From Rickettsiales bacterium (GTDB taxonomy: Bacteria > Pseudomonadota > Alphaproteobacteria > Rickettsiales > SXRF01), in NCBI GenBank assembly GCA_041396965.1, contig JAWKXN010000001.1:1922001-1986000 (forward strand): a stretch of 64,000 nucleotides of DNA, given 5' to 3'. This document shows positions 34,737 through 44,286 of the stretch, one piece after another (the stretch's first letter is position 1; each line of letters begins with the position of its first letter). The notes beneath the pieces are model-generated. The model was not told the origin of the DNA. It ran no database searches and was given only the letters and a program-made list of their open reading frames with translations. The translations under genes and the position numbers were made by a program.

Positions 34737-35858
34737 ATGAATAATAAGACAAACACAAAAAATAACTTTTACCTGTCCCTTGAGCTACTAAGAGGTCTAT
34801 GTGCTTTAGAAGTCGTACTCTGGCATTGTTTTGCGCGCATTGATGATGTGTTTTTAAGAATTAGTCCCACATTTAAGTTCGTATATCACGCGTTTCTACG
34901 AGGGTCAGACATAGCAATTATTGGTTTTTTTGTGCTTAGTGGCTTTGTAACAACTGCCAGTTTTATTAAATATTTTAATAAATATAATATAGCAAAAGCC
35001 GTAACCATATTCTATGCGGCACGTATGCTGCGTATATGGTCACTAACCTTCATAACAGTGTTGGTTTCTGTTGGTATCAGCTGGCACTACCGGACTATGT
35101 CGGGAAATTGGTCGGCATGGGAAAAATATGACCATTTTGATCTGAGTAACATTATAGGAGGGATGTTTGGTCTTAATCCACACTGGAACGCTCCGATGTG
35201 GACTCTTACATATGAACTCGCATTTTATAGCATATTACCCTTTTTTATGTTAGCGATATTACGAACTAACTACTTAATAAAAGCAATCTCGCTAGTTATA
35301 ACAGGTTTTCTTACTTTTTTTTTACTAAAAAGTGAGATAGTTCCTTTACCACATCTAGTTACTCCATTCTTATTTGGGATCGCGATATATTTTATCAGAG
35401 ACTTATCTTATTTGCGTATATTTTTTACATCAAATCTTAATAAGATTTTATTTTTTGCTGTCGCAGTAACCAGCGTAATCTATGTGAGTTGGGAATATTT
35501 ACCGCAAAACCCCTATAACATAAAAAAATATTTTCTTGTTACTCTGGTGGTGCTTGGTCTGGTTTTTAGTGAAAGTTTTTTTATAAAATATAAAGAGACA
35601 AAAGTAATAAAAATGCTCACTGGTCTATCTATGTGCTCATACAGCCTGTATTTATGGCATTATGTCATATTATGGTTTACGGGAATGTATATGTTCGGCT
35701 CTATGAACGCACGTAGCACTACAGAGATCTTTGTATTATTTTCAATAGCTGTCCCTACAATTATCTTGGTTACTTGGATGTCGTGGTATTTTATCGAACG
35801 TAACGCAAAGATGAAAAGAATATTGCCTCTTTTTGAAAAGAAATCGGCAAAAAGTTAA
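34737..35858 (+). CDS. Acyltransferase family 3 membrane protein (OafA/YrhL type)
   Basis: A 373-residue inner-membrane protein of about ten hydrophobic segments. The N-terminal LELLRGLCALEVVLWHCFAR carries the Arg and His typical of acyltransferase-3 enzymes, with FFVLSGFV in the next loop, RMLRIW and a late YSLYLWHY. Such proteins O-acylate surface sugars from cytoplasmic acyl donors. The acceptor here could be lipopolysaccharide or another glycan; no glycan cluster is adjacent. Confidence 0.92.
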   Translation: MNNKTNTKNNFYLSLELLRGLCALEVVLWHCFARIDDVFLRISPTFKFVYHAFLRGSDIAIIGFFVLSGFVTTASFIKYFNKYNIAKAVTIFYAARMLRIWSLTFITVLVSVGISWHYRTMSGNWSAWEKYDHFDLSNIIGGMFGLNPHWNAPMWTLTYELAFYSILPFFMLAILRTNYLIKAISLVITGFLTFFLLKSEIVPLPHLVTPFLFGIAIYFIRDLSYLRIFFTSNLNKILFFAVAVTSVIYVSWEYLPQNPYNIKKYFLVTLVVLGLVFSESFFIKYKETKVIKMLTGLSMCSYSLYLWHYVILWFTGMYMFGSMNARSTTEIFVLFSIAVPTIILVTWMSWYFIERNAKMKRILPLFEKKSAKS

Positions 35859-35884
35859 TATCATAACTCTCTCCTATCCGTTGG

Positions 35885-36105
35885 CTAACGTTAAACGGTT
35901 AACGGCACTCTGGTGGTAAGTGGCATCCATTTCGATGCAGATCCACGAGCGGCGGAGTTGTTGTGCTGCAAGAGCGGTAGAGCCTGAAACAGCAAAACGG
36001 GCTGTTATTCAGCAGATGAAAATGATTCAGGAAGATTTGGACAACGCCGCTGGCAAGACATTGGAAACAGGTGATTACCAGATGTCGTGTACTTTCCGAT
36101 AGATA
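35885..36105 (+). other. Possible decayed gene fragment
   Basis: This stretch is noticeably more GC-rich than other gaps. One frame reads TLVVSGIHFDADPRAAELL and then stops; a second frame continues CCAARAVEPETAKRAVIQQ to a stop at 36100-36102. A single frameshift would join them. No family is recognisable, so this is only a weak case for a remnant. Confidence 0.25.
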
Positions 36106-36121
36106 TGTACCTCGGACTCAT

Positions 36122-36198
36122 TGGTTGCGGGGGCCGGATTTGAACCGACGACCTTTAGGTTATGAGCCTAACGAGCTACCAGGCTGCTCCACCCCGCG
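36122..36198 (-). tRNA. Initiator tRNA-fMet (anticodon CAT)
   Basis: The minus strand gives a 77-base cloverleaf with CGCGGGG at the 5' end, the D-loop GAGCAGCCTGGTAGCTCGT, anticodon loop CTCATAA, T-arm GGTTCGAATCC and an encoded CCA. The unpaired C1:A72 end is the initiator hallmark. It lies alone between the acyltransferase and transglycosylase genes. Confidence 0.97.
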
Positions 36199-36380
36199 TC
36201 AATATACCGAAATTCCAGAAGGGAATACCTTCTACAACAATTTTTCTGTTCGTACAAGCATTGATTAAGTAATTTTCGCTTGGAATAACTATCATCTAAA
36301 TAACCACCAAGAACAAGCAATTCTCTGAGCAAAGCAAGTATTGTATCTAAACAAAACATTTTACACAGATATAACAAAGT

Positions 36381-38360
36381 CTATAGCAATAAATCTTCTT
36401 CTATCCTTAAACCATTTGATTTATCTGAAAAATTACCGTCTTTAATAATATGTCTATAAAGCTGTAAATTCTCTAATACACGTTGCACATAATTCCTAGT
36501 CTCGGAAAAAGGTATTTTTTCAATCCAGTCTATTCTGGAATTAATATCACCAGTAGGTCTTCCCATCTGTTTTATCCATTTATTAACATTACCCGGACCA
36601 GCGTTATAAGCGGCTATTGCTAAAATCAGTGAACCATCATAATTATCAAGCATCCGACTAAGATAAAGACTACCAATATTTATATTATAATCCTCATCAT
36701 ACAACCTGTCTTTACTATATTTTATATCACTCTTACGAGCTGTGTGTCTTGCTGTTGCTGGCATTACCTGCATAAGCCCACGTGCTCCCGCGCTACTGGT
36801 TATCTCTCTGTTAAACTCACTTTCTTGACGAATTATGGAATGCACCAGCTCTGGCGGCAAAATATGCTCATCATACAACCCAAGAATAGGATAGGTTTTA
36901 TCAAGCAATATAATATTGTTAAGCATAGCTTTTCTGGAGCTACGAACACTAATATGTAATTTACCATATTTTACGCCAATCTCACTTGCAAGTGCAGCTT
37001 CTTCTTTGCTTGCAGCATTCATCACCAAATGACCTAAAAGATAATCAGCTATTTCTTCCTCACCATAATTAAGACTAACTATCGCCGCCTTCACAATATC
37101 CCGAGAATAAAATTTCTCCCTATCACGGGAATTTATTGAGATATTATCATCACTATTTATAGAAAATGAAACGCCAAGTGACTTAATAGCGAGCTGCCCA
37201 TAAAAAGTAGTCGGATAATTAGCCGCTTTCTTAAAACAACTATTTGCTTTATCAGACTTACCAATTTTCTGATAAGCCCGCCCCGCCCAATAGGCAAATC
37301 TGGATTTACTTATCGGATAACCAACCTTGTCAAACATCCGCTCAAAAATACTAGCCGCCTTGCCAGCGTTGTTACCATATCTGAGTAATAACCAACCTTT
37401 AATCCATTCAGCATCCGCCTGCGACGCTCCATCAACTTGACCATGCTTACTGGCAAGCCGTAAAGCCAGCTTCATATCACCTTTACTTATAGCGGAATAT
37501 ATAATTTTCTTGCGGTAATACCACCATTTCTCTGGATAAGGCACTTTACCAGAAACGCCAAGCAACATCTCTCTTACGCCTTTTTCATCCTTACGTCTGT
37601 CACGATAGCGCATCCGTTCGTAAATAATACCACTATCATTTCTCATTGACGCTGGCAGAGCGCGCAACATCTTAGACACTCCTCTTTTATCCAACATCAA
37701 ATACATTCTAGTTTTATAAAGATTAGCGTATTTTTTAGGAAGCCTGTCCAGCATGTGTTTAGCGCTGATTATCTTACCTTCCCACAAAAGACGATCCGTT
37801 CTTTTTATATCATCTTTATCGCTCAAAAATTTAGCGAACCGTGATAACAAGTATTTCTCCTCGTCATTATTAAAGTCACCATAAATCCACGCTTCCTCTA
37901 CCAGTTTTTTTATATCTTTTTGCTTATATCCACCCTTCTTAAGCATAGCGTCAGCAAGTGCCATTTTGCCAACACCAGTAATTGGCGGATTAGCGGTAAG
38001 CCATTTTATGACCATATCCTTATCCACCATATCGGCAAATATCGCTCTTTCGGCTTTTACCAAAATCCTATCACGTAGCGGCCAATCTGGGTATTTATTC
38101 AAAAAATCCACCGTTTCATAAAACCCAGGATCAGAATCTCTAGCTACCAAATAACGCCATTTGGTTAAAGTTAACAAAGCGCTATCACTGCTATTACTGA
38201 GTTTGTATAGAGCATCATCCCATCTTTTTTCTTTAGCTAGATTGAAAATTTTTCCTGTAAAATCAAATTCTTTTCTGTCTTCTGCGAAAGAATATGGCGA
38301 CAGTGTACATACATACGCCATAAATAATATAGACAATAAAAACTTAAGGAAATTACTCAT
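36381..38360 (-). CDS. Soluble lytic murein transglycosylase (Slt70-like)
   Basis: Periplasmic enzyme of 659 residues cleaving peptidoglycan to 1,6-anhydro products. A signal peptide (about 1-26, ending SFAED) precedes an alpha-superhelical ring domain (about 30-480) and a C-terminal SLT goose-lysozyme domain with catalytic Glu in RQESEFN (about 513), GARGLMQVMPATA, and the AIAAYNAGPGNVNKW motif. Length and order match Slt70. It is a single gene, read toward the tRNA. Confidence 0.96.
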   Translation of the reverse strand: MSNFLKFLLSILFMAYVCTLSPYSFAEDRKEFDFTGKIFNLAKEKRWDDALYKLSNSSDSALLTLTKWRYLVARDSDPGFYETVDFLNKYPDWPLRDRILVKAERAIFADMVDKDMVIKWLTANPPITGVGKMALADAMLKKGGYKQKDIKKLVEEAWIYGDFNNDEEKYLLSRFAKFLSDKDDIKRTDRLLWEGKIISAKHMLDRLPKKYANLYKTRMYLMLDKRGVSKMLRALPASMRNDSGIIYERMRYRDRRKDEKGVREMLLGVSGKVPYPEKWWYYRKKIIYSAISKGDMKLALRLASKHGQVDGASQADAEWIKGWLLLRYGNNAGKAASIFERMFDKVGYPISKSRFAYWAGRAYQKIGKSDKANSCFKKAANYPTTFYGQLAIKSLGVSFSINSDDNISINSRDREKFYSRDIVKAAIVSLNYGEEEIADYLLGHLVMNAASKEEAALASEIGVKYGKLHISVRSSRKAMLNNIILLDKTYPILGLYDEHILPPELVHSIIRQESEFNREITSSAGARGLMQVMPATARHTARKSDIKYSKDRLYDEDYNINIGSLYLSRMLDNYDGSLILAIAAYNAGPGNVNKWIKQMGRPTGDINSRIDWIEKIPFSETRNYVQRVLENLQLYRHIIKDGNFSDKSNGLRIEEDLLL

Positions 38361-38446
38361 GAATTAATCTTATTTTATACCGATTATGCTATACATAAAG
38401 CCTGGGGAATGTAACATAGCGTAAATAACAAATAAAACCAAATAAC

Positions 38447-39223
38447 ATGTACGATCCTGATATAATAACACTACGCCGCTTTTACGCCACACAATTCGGT
38501 GAATCCGTGCGCAATCTGATAGCCCGCTGTATATTGCGTATTTGGCCAGAGGAAAAAGATAAATCTATGGTTGGGTTTGGCTACGCCACTCCTTACCTTT
38601 CACCATACATGGAACATTCAACTTCTCTTACCGCCTGTATGCCCGCTAGACAAGGGGCTGCCTATTGGCCAAATGGTAAGGATAATAAAGTAATAATCTC
38701 ACATGAGCATATATTACCATTCGCTAGCGAATCAATTGATAGAATTCTCCTAATCCACGCTATAGAAAATAGTGAGCAACTATCGGCGATGATTGAGGAA
38801 TTATGGCGGGTATTATCTATAAATGGCAAAATACTTATAGTTATCCCCAATAGAAGAAGTTTATGGTCACGCTCCTCTAGCAGCCCGTTCGGTTATGGCA
38901 GACCATTTACTAAAGCTCAAATGTGTGAGCTGTTAAGTCAAAACCAGTTTAATGTCACAAAAGTAAAGTCTGCTCTATTCATGCCACCAACCAAAATAAA
39001 TATTTTATGGAAAGCCGCCACCAGAATGGAAAAAATTGGAGACTTCATATGCCGTTTTTTTGGGGATTTTTTGGAGGGAATACTAGGTGGAATAATATTG
39101 GTTGAGGCGGAAAAACAACTATACGCTCCAACCTGTCAGCCAGTGGTGGAAGCGAAAAAATACCGCACGGCGATAAATAACCCTAAACCAGCAATGACCG
39201 TAAAAAAGGATATAGGAAAATAA
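38447..39223 (+). CDS. SAM-dependent methyltransferase-like protein
   Basis: A 258-residue cytoplasmic protein of a methyltransferase-11-like type common in alphaproteobacteria. Visible features are VGFGYATPYL in place of the glycine-rich loop, LPFASESIDRILLIHAIE (acidic strand and post-loop) and EELWRVLSINGKILIVIPNRRSLW. The C-terminal third is a variable helical extension. Substrate unknown. It is divergent from the transglycosylase gene; the downstream metallopeptidase gene follows after 69 bases. Confidence 0.82.
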   Translation: MYDPDIITLRRFYATQFGESVRNLIARCILRIWPEEKDKSMVGFGYATPYLSPYMEHSTSLTACMPARQGAAYWPNGKDNKVIISHEHILPFASESIDRILLIHAIENSEQLSAMIEELWRVLSINGKILIVIPNRRSLWSRSSSSPFGYGRPFTKAQMCELLSQNQFNVTKVKSALFMPPTKINILWKAATRMEKIGDFICRFFGDFLEGILGGIILVEAEKQLYAPTCQPVVEAKKYRTAINNPKPAMTVKKDIGK

Positions 39224-39292
39224 TTCAGGAAAAACAATCTATTATTTATATAGCCTAGAACTGGGGGCATAGACTATTGTTAATAAAAATTA

Positions 39293-40402
39293 ATGCACCC
39301 CCATAATGTTTATGCTATAAGATCATACATGGAAATTAATAAAACAAATTCAAAAAATACTCATAAATCCTCCCTGACCCCTCAAGAACTGGCGGATAAG
39401 CTAGAAAAAATTATGGATTTTAACAGAGTATCATTTCCCTTTTCCAACATAAAAGAAATACATCCGGAACTTTATGAACAACTTATCAAGCCTGGGCTTG
39501 AAGTGGCGTATGGAGCGGGGAAAATATGTAGGACCCCCAAACCATTATATGCCATCATGATAGATAAAGATCTTGATAATATGAGTTATGATCCTACTTA
39601 TCATGAGCTTATCATAGGATTGCCTTATTTACGTAAACAGCAATCCATGAGAGAGGCTATAGCCGTTATTTCTCACGAATGGGGACATGTTTATCACAGT
39701 TATGCCGCTAGAGGGAGTTATTATGAAACGAATAAGAATAAAGATAAAAAACGAACAACAATTGTTGAGCAAGGAGAGCTTACTCCTAACAAACTGCTGC
39801 ATTTAGATGAGCTACACGCTGACAGATTCGCTGAGCCGATAGACAAAATTGCAAGCAGCTTACAGGCTGTTATTAGTGACCTTAAAAAATATAATTACGA
39901 TGATAAAAACATTCCCCACCCCAATCACCGCAAGCGCATAAAACAATTATTAGAAAAGGCTCTATCCAACGAAATCTTCGGGATGAACGGGGAGTTCATA
40001 GAAAAAAATGGGAATTACAGTTTTATCCCCGATAGTCTTGGTCATTCTCCTAAAATTATAAAAAATACGGTACGTAAAAATATCGGTGAAGGGAAAATAC
40101 ATCCCGATCCTTATGGTGGGTTTCCAGTAAGTGAAGATGGCAGGCTGGTAAAAAACGGTTATCCACTCAGAGTCTCCACCGAAAAGAAGGCGGAAGAGTT
40201 GATGCAAAAGCTGGATACGATGGTTGAATCCGGTCTTGACCTTGAAAAGAAAAAAGAGTGGCTGGGTTTGATTAAACGCGAGATAAAAGACTTCAAGGAA
40301 AAAAACGAGCCCGAATTTGTGGATAAAAAGGACATTCCAACACGCAAATGGATGAACAGAATGAATAGTATGAAACCACTCAACCTACAACGTGGCGGCT
40401 GA
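39293..40402 (+). CDS. M48-like zinc metallopeptidase, cytosolic
   Basis: A 369-residue protein with no signal peptide or membrane helix. The zinc site HEWGH is at 128-132 in a hydrophobic helix (AIAVISHEWGHVYH), with a second glutamate in LDELHADRFA (172-179), the spacing and style of M48 peptidases (HExxH...ExxAD). Unlike HtpX or Oma1 it lacks membrane segments. The C-terminal half is charged and unlike anything I know. An ATG 36 bases later is an alternative start. Being soluble and isolated, it could be an exported effector or a housekeeping peptidase. Confidence 0.72.
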   Translation: MHPHNVYAIRSYMEINKTNSKNTHKSSLTPQELADKLEKIMDFNRVSFPFSNIKEIHPELYEQLIKPGLEVAYGAGKICRTPKPLYAIMIDKDLDNMSYDPTYHELIIGLPYLRKQQSMREAIAVISHEWGHVYHSYAARGSYYETNKNKDKKRTTIVEQGELTPNKLLHLDELHADRFAEPIDKIASSLQAVISDLKKYNYDDKNIPHPNHRKRIKQLLEKALSNEIFGMNGEFIEKNGNYSFIPDSLGHSPKIIKNTVRKNIGEGKIHPDPYGGFPVSEDGRLVKNGYPLRVSTEKKAEELMQKLDTMVESGLDLEKKKEWLGLIKREIKDFKEKNEPEFVDKKDIPTRKWMNRMNSMKPLNLQRGG

Positions 40403-40410
40403 CACACTGT

Positions 40411-40508
40411 GTCATGCCGTCTTTATGACGGCATCCGGTTGTGAAAAGCAGAGCTTTTCACTGGATTGTCCTGCAATCCACCAGACCCCGCAATAAATGC
40501 GGGGTGAC
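40411..40508. repeat. Cluster of four intergenic hairpins (palindromic repeat)
   Basis: Four perfect stems in tandem: TGCCGTC/GACGGCA (40415-40433), GTGAAAAGC/GCTTTTCAC (40441-40461), TGGATTG/CAATCCA (40462-40480) and CCCCGCA/TGCGGGG (40486-40504), bounded by gtcat and gtgacat. This looks like a dispersed extragenic palindromic element. It sits between convergent genes and may also end transcription from both sides. Confidence 0.85.
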
Positions 40509-40555
40509 ATTGTATCTAAATGCGATTGCCACAGTCAACTACTAACCCTATCATA

Positions 40556-40876
40556 TCACTCATAACGAACGACTTCACCCGCTACCCAATCCATAAATTC
40601 TGGCAAACCAGTATCAGCATTAAATGACAGCACACATGGAAGGTCATAACCATGTAGCTCCTTAACTCTCCTCATAGATTTTTCTACTTTTTCACTAGTA
40701 GTTTTCGCCAGCAATATCACTTCCTGTTGCCGCTCGGTTTTTCCTTTCCAACGGTAAATAGAGGTAGATCCTTCCAGTATATTAGCGCAAGCGATAAGAT
40801 TTTCCGCAAGCAACTTCTCAGCGACCATAACCGCGTCGCTCTTAGAGGCGAAAGTTACATATAACATACTAACCAT
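40556..40876 (-). CDS. cutA: Divalent-cation tolerance protein CutA
   Basis: A 106-residue trimeric PII-like cytoplasmic protein. Family features are MLYVTFASKSDAVMVAEKLL, LIACANILEG, YRWKGKTERQQEVILLAKT and the C-terminal LHGYDLPCVLSF. It starts four bases after the murJ stop, and its AAGGAG ribosome site is formed by the last codons of murJ, so the two are coupled. Its cellular role (metal tolerance, signalling) remains poorly defined in general. Confidence 0.96.
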   Translation of the reverse strand: MVSMLYVTFASKSDAVMVAEKLLAENLIACANILEGSTSIYRWKGKTERQQEVILLAKTTSEKVEKSMRRVKELHGYDLPCVLSFNADTGLPEFMDWVAGEVVRYE

Positions 40877-40880
40877 AACT

Positions 40881-42437
40881 CTATTTTCTCCTTATCGCTC
40901 CCAACAAAAATCGCTTACTTTGCGTCACACCAAATATAAATCCGGCTACGAAATAAACTACTACACCAGAAAGACAAAGTAGTATAAGTGATATAAACCT
41001 TATATACTGCTCTGCATCACTTACCATATAAGGCATGGCAAACGGCACGAGCAACCATAATACAACTCCCATAATAAGACTTACCACGAATATTTTTATC
41101 ATCTGTGATAACATTTGTTTCTCAACTAAAATCCAGCTTTTATTCCGCAAGCTACGCAAAAGAAGAATGACATTTACCCAACTGGCGATAGAAGTAGCAA
41201 GCGCCAGCCCAACATGCTGCAACGGAATCATCAGCAACAGATTAAAAAATATATTCACCCCAATACAAATGGTAGCGATCTTAAATGGTGTTTTCGTATC
41301 CTCATTGGCGTAAAAAGCTGGAACCAATATCTTTACCAGAATAAACGCTGGAAGACCAAGAGCGAAAGCCATCAGCGCGTGAAAAGTACCAATAGTATCA
41401 GCCGCCTTAAATTCCCCACGTTCAAACATCACGCTGATTATTGGCTGAGCGAGAATAAACAACGCGACAGAAGAAGGAATCGTAAGAAACATCGCCAGCT
41501 CAATAGAACGGTTATGGCTACTAAAACTCTCCGCACGTTTTCCCTCACTTATCTGCCGTGAAAGCAGCGGCAACAAGGCAGTGCCTACCGCCACCCCGAT
41601 CATAGAAAGCGGTAAGCCACTTATTCTATCGGCGTAATATAGGTAAGAAACCCCACCATCAAACTGTGAGGCGATGATTATATCCACGAACAGATTTATC
41701 TGCGCCACCCCTGCTCCCAGCGCCGCCGGCGCTATCAACACCAAAAGCCGCTTTACCTTCAAGGTAAAACGTGGGCGGACAAATTTTGGCAACATATCCT
41801 GCCGCAAACAAAACCTTACCAACCATAAATATTGCAGCACTCCGGCAATCGTAACCGCTATGGCAAAAGCGTGGGCAAGAGTCGGTACTAAATCACCAAT
41901 GACGTAAGGTATTATGATAAGACATAAATTAAGTATTATCGGAGTAGCGGCAGCGGCGGCGAACTTTCCGCCGCTATTTAGAATACCCGCAAGCAAAGAT
42001 ACCAACGAAATACAAATAATATAAGGCATGGTGATACGAGTTAGCGTCACCGTTAAATTAAACTTGTCCATATCATCAGAAAATCCGGGTGCGAGAACAT
42101 ACATCAGATAAGGCATGGCGATAATGAACACACCGGCAACAACCAGCAAAACCAGCAGAAGAAACGACATTGCCTCGCTCGCGAACTCTTTTGCTCTACT
42201 CTGTCCTTCCTTAACAAGAGTGCCAGAAAATAGTGGGACAAAAGCGGAATTAAAAGCTCCTTCCGCGAACAGCCGGCGCAGGAAATTCGGCAGCTTGAAA
42301 GCGACAAAAAAAGCGTCAGATAAAAACCCCGCCCCCAGACTAGAGGCTATGATTATGTCACGAACAAAACCCAGTATTCGTGAGAGCAAGGTGTAAAAAC
42401 TAATGGTTATGGTGGATTTCAATATTGACATGGTCAA
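40881..42437 (-). CDS. murJ: Lipid II flippase MurJ
   Basis: A 518-residue inner-membrane protein of about fourteen helices that flips lipid II for peptidoglycan synthesis. The N-terminus has SRILGFVRDIIIASSLGAG and DAFFVAFKLPNFLRRLFAEGAFNSAFVPLF, both MurJ signatures, with the essential arginines. The central Arg-rich loops and length match the family. Operon with cutA downstream. Confidence 0.97.
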   Translation of the reverse strand: MTMSILKSTITISFYTLLSRILGFVRDIIIASSLGAGFLSDAFFVAFKLPNFLRRLFAEGAFNSAFVPLFSGTLVKEGQSRAKEFASEAMSFLLLVLLVVAGVFIIAMPYLMYVLAPGFSDDMDKFNLTVTLTRITMPYIICISLVSLLAGILNSGGKFAAAAATPIILNLCLIIIPYVIGDLVPTLAHAFAIAVTIAGVLQYLWLVRFCLRQDMLPKFVRPRFTLKVKRLLVLIAPAALGAGVAQINLFVDIIIASQFDGGVSYLYYADRISGLPLSMIGVAVGTALLPLLSRQISEGKRAESFSSHNRSIELAMFLTIPSSVALFILAQPIISVMFERGEFKAADTIGTFHALMAFALGLPAFILVKILVPAFYANEDTKTPFKIATICIGVNIFFNLLLMIPLQHVGLALATSIASWVNVILLLRSLRNKSWILVEKQMLSQMIKIFVVSLIMGVVLWLLVPFAMPYMVSDAEQYIRFISLILLCLSGVVVYFVAGFIFGVTQSKRFLLGAIRRK

Positions 42438-42471
42438 TATTTATCTCAATCACAAAAATAAATCCAACTGA

Positions 42472-43506
42472 TTATTTTCTCTCTTGAGAAGCGGCCTCTT
42501 TCTTAGCCTGCGACAAATTTCCAGTCCGTGATGATGGTTTGTTCATATCTTCTATGTGTTTTTTCCAGTCATTTACATGGACATGTTCACCAACAAAACT
42601 TTCGGGTTTTTCTGTATCAGTGGAATGTAGTTTAGGGGTTACAATTGGTATTCCATCATAATAATCCTGAACTTCTGTGTCATTGTAGTAACTATGATCT
42701 ATTCCCGCAGCGGAAATACTATTTTTAGCCCGATAGCCACCGATTAACTTAACGTTATCACCAGTGAAAATAATATCCTTACCGCTAGCCATATTTGCAT
42801 AAGCATCTTTTACTACGATACTACCACCAGCCATCAATTTTGGAGGGAATATATCATCATGTTTAGGTGAGACAAAATCAGCTTTTATATCACCAACAGC
42901 GTTAACCATACCACTCAACCTATGGGCATCAACGTTACTACCAGCAAATAAACTCACATCTGACTCTAAAACACTTATGTCACCACCAGCCAATACAGCG
43001 TTATTACCCATGCTGGGGTTATTACCCACAAAACCAGCAGAAACATTACCCTTCGCATACAGACTATGCTCTAATTTATTACTGTGATCATTCATCTCAT
43101 TAATGGAAATATTCTTTCCACTAGCAAGAATGTCAGCTTCCGACGCGTCTAAAACTATATCATCACCTGCATAAACCGATAAACCATAAGGAATGGAGTC
43201 AGCGTTTATTTTACCACGAGTGATAATACGATTAGCATTATTTGGAATATTTTTTGCCAAGAGATTATGCTTTTTAGCTTCCTCTGTATTTCCCCCCAGC
43301 TTGTTACTATCTTCCGCTGGAATTTCTGTAAGTTTACCCTTTAAGTCAGCGTAATAGAAATGTATGGAATTGTCACCTTCAGGAATAACAGACAACTTTA
43401 TCTGAAGATCATTATAAAGAGAGCGTAATTTATCTTTTATATTCTCATAATTTTTTTTAAGATCTTTGTCTAGTTCCGCAAGCGCCGCCTGTTGTTTCTC
43501 TGACAT
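42472..43506 (-). CDS. Repetitive beta-helix-like protein, unknown function
   Basis: I do not recognise this protein. From the ATG at 43504-43506, which has CAGGAA upstream, it is 344 residues without a signal peptide. A short coiled coil (about 1-45) is followed by about 200 residues of irregular repeats with hydrophobic-x-Gly-x-Asp/Asn and short strands (LYAKGNVSAG, VLAGGDISV, LFAGSNVDA, LMAGGSIVV), suggesting a parallel beta-helix related in style to polymer-forming cytoskeletal or DUF342-like proteins. The tail is Lys/Glu-rich. It separates murJ from the purine cluster. Confidence 0.7.
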   Translation of the reverse strand: MSEKQQAALAELDKDLKKNYENIKDKLRSLYNDLQIKLSVIPEGDNSIHFYYADLKGKLTEIPAEDSNKLGGNTEEAKKHNLLAKNIPNNANRIITRGKINADSIPYGLSVYAGDDIVLDASEADILASGKNISINEMNDHSNKLEHSLYAKGNVSAGFVGNNPSMGNNAVLAGGDISVLESDVSLFAGSNVDAHRLSGMVNAVGDIKADFVSPKHDDIFPPKLMAGGSIVVKDAYANMASGKDIIFTGDNVKLIGGYRAKNSISAAGIDHSYYNDTEVQDYYDGIPIVTPKLHSTDTEKPESFVGEHVHVNDWKKHIEDMNKPSSRTGNLSQAKKEAASQERK

Positions 43507-43578
43507 TTTTATATTCCTGAACATTAATCAAAGAACAAAGGTAAACAATTTTTAATATCAAGGCAAACTATATCTTAA

Positions 43579-44286
43579 CTACTGAGCAAAAAACTTTTTA
43601 CCAGTTTCAGCCACATCATCACCAGCGAGTTTTACAAAAACATTAGTAATTTCATCAGGGTGCGGCAATGTATCAGGATCCTCACCGGGAAAAGCCGAAG
43701 CCCGCATCCGAGTGCGCACAGCTCCCGGATCAATAAAATTCGCTCTGAGACTAGTTTTAGCGTTCTCAGCGGCGTAAGTCTCCACCAACTTTTCCAGCCC
43801 CGCCTTACTCACCGCGTACGCCCCCCAATAAGCGTGCGCGCCATTGGTAACACCTGACGACACAAACATCGCCCTTGGCGCTGGTGAGGCTTTTAGCAAA
43901 GTATCAAAATGACGGATGAGATTGTAATTAGCGGTAAGATTAATCGCTATTACCTTCTCCCATTGTTTCATTTCAGTATGAGCTACAGGAGTTAAATCCC
44001 CAAGAATCCCCGCGTTACCAACTAATATGTCCAACCTGCCAAAACGACCGGCGATAAGCCGTGTTAACATATCTAACTTCTCATTATCCAGTAGATCTAT
44101 CTCAACAAGAGTTACTTTCCCACCAGTTTCCTTTACCTCATCATCAAGTTTCTCAAGACCCTCTTTGCTCCGCCCAACCGCTATAACCTGCGCTCCCTCA
44201 GCGGCAAACCTTTTAGCGACCGCAAAACCAATCCCCCGCGTCGCGCCGGTTATCAAAGCTATTTTATTATCAAGCTTGCCAGACAT
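43579..44286 (-). CDS. Short-chain dehydrogenase/reductase
   Basis: A 235-residue NAD(P)-dependent oxidoreductase. The dinucleotide motif TGATRGIG is at 13-20, the NAG strand (VGNAGILG) is present, and the catalytic Ser and YxxxK lie in SSGVTNG and GAYAVSK. Its ATG overlaps the purF stop (TGATG). The purF-SDR pairing is common in alphaproteobacteria; the substrate is unknown. Confidence 0.94.
   Translation of the reverse strand: MSGKLDNKIALITGATRGIGFAVAKRFAAEGAQVIAVGRSKEGLEKLDDEVKETGGKVTLVEIDLLDNEKLDMLTRLIAGRFGRLDILVGNAGILGDLTPVAHTEMKQWEKVIAINLTANYNLIRHFDTLLKASPAPRAMFVSSGVTNGAHAYWGAYAVSKAGLEKLVETYAAENAKTSLRANFIDPGAVRTRMRASAFPGEDPDTLPHPDEITNVFVKLAGDDVAETGKKFFAQ

Noticed and set aside
36071..36377. 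Short frames over the tRNA region
   Set aside because: They read through the initiator tRNA gene and its flanks, so they are not coding.
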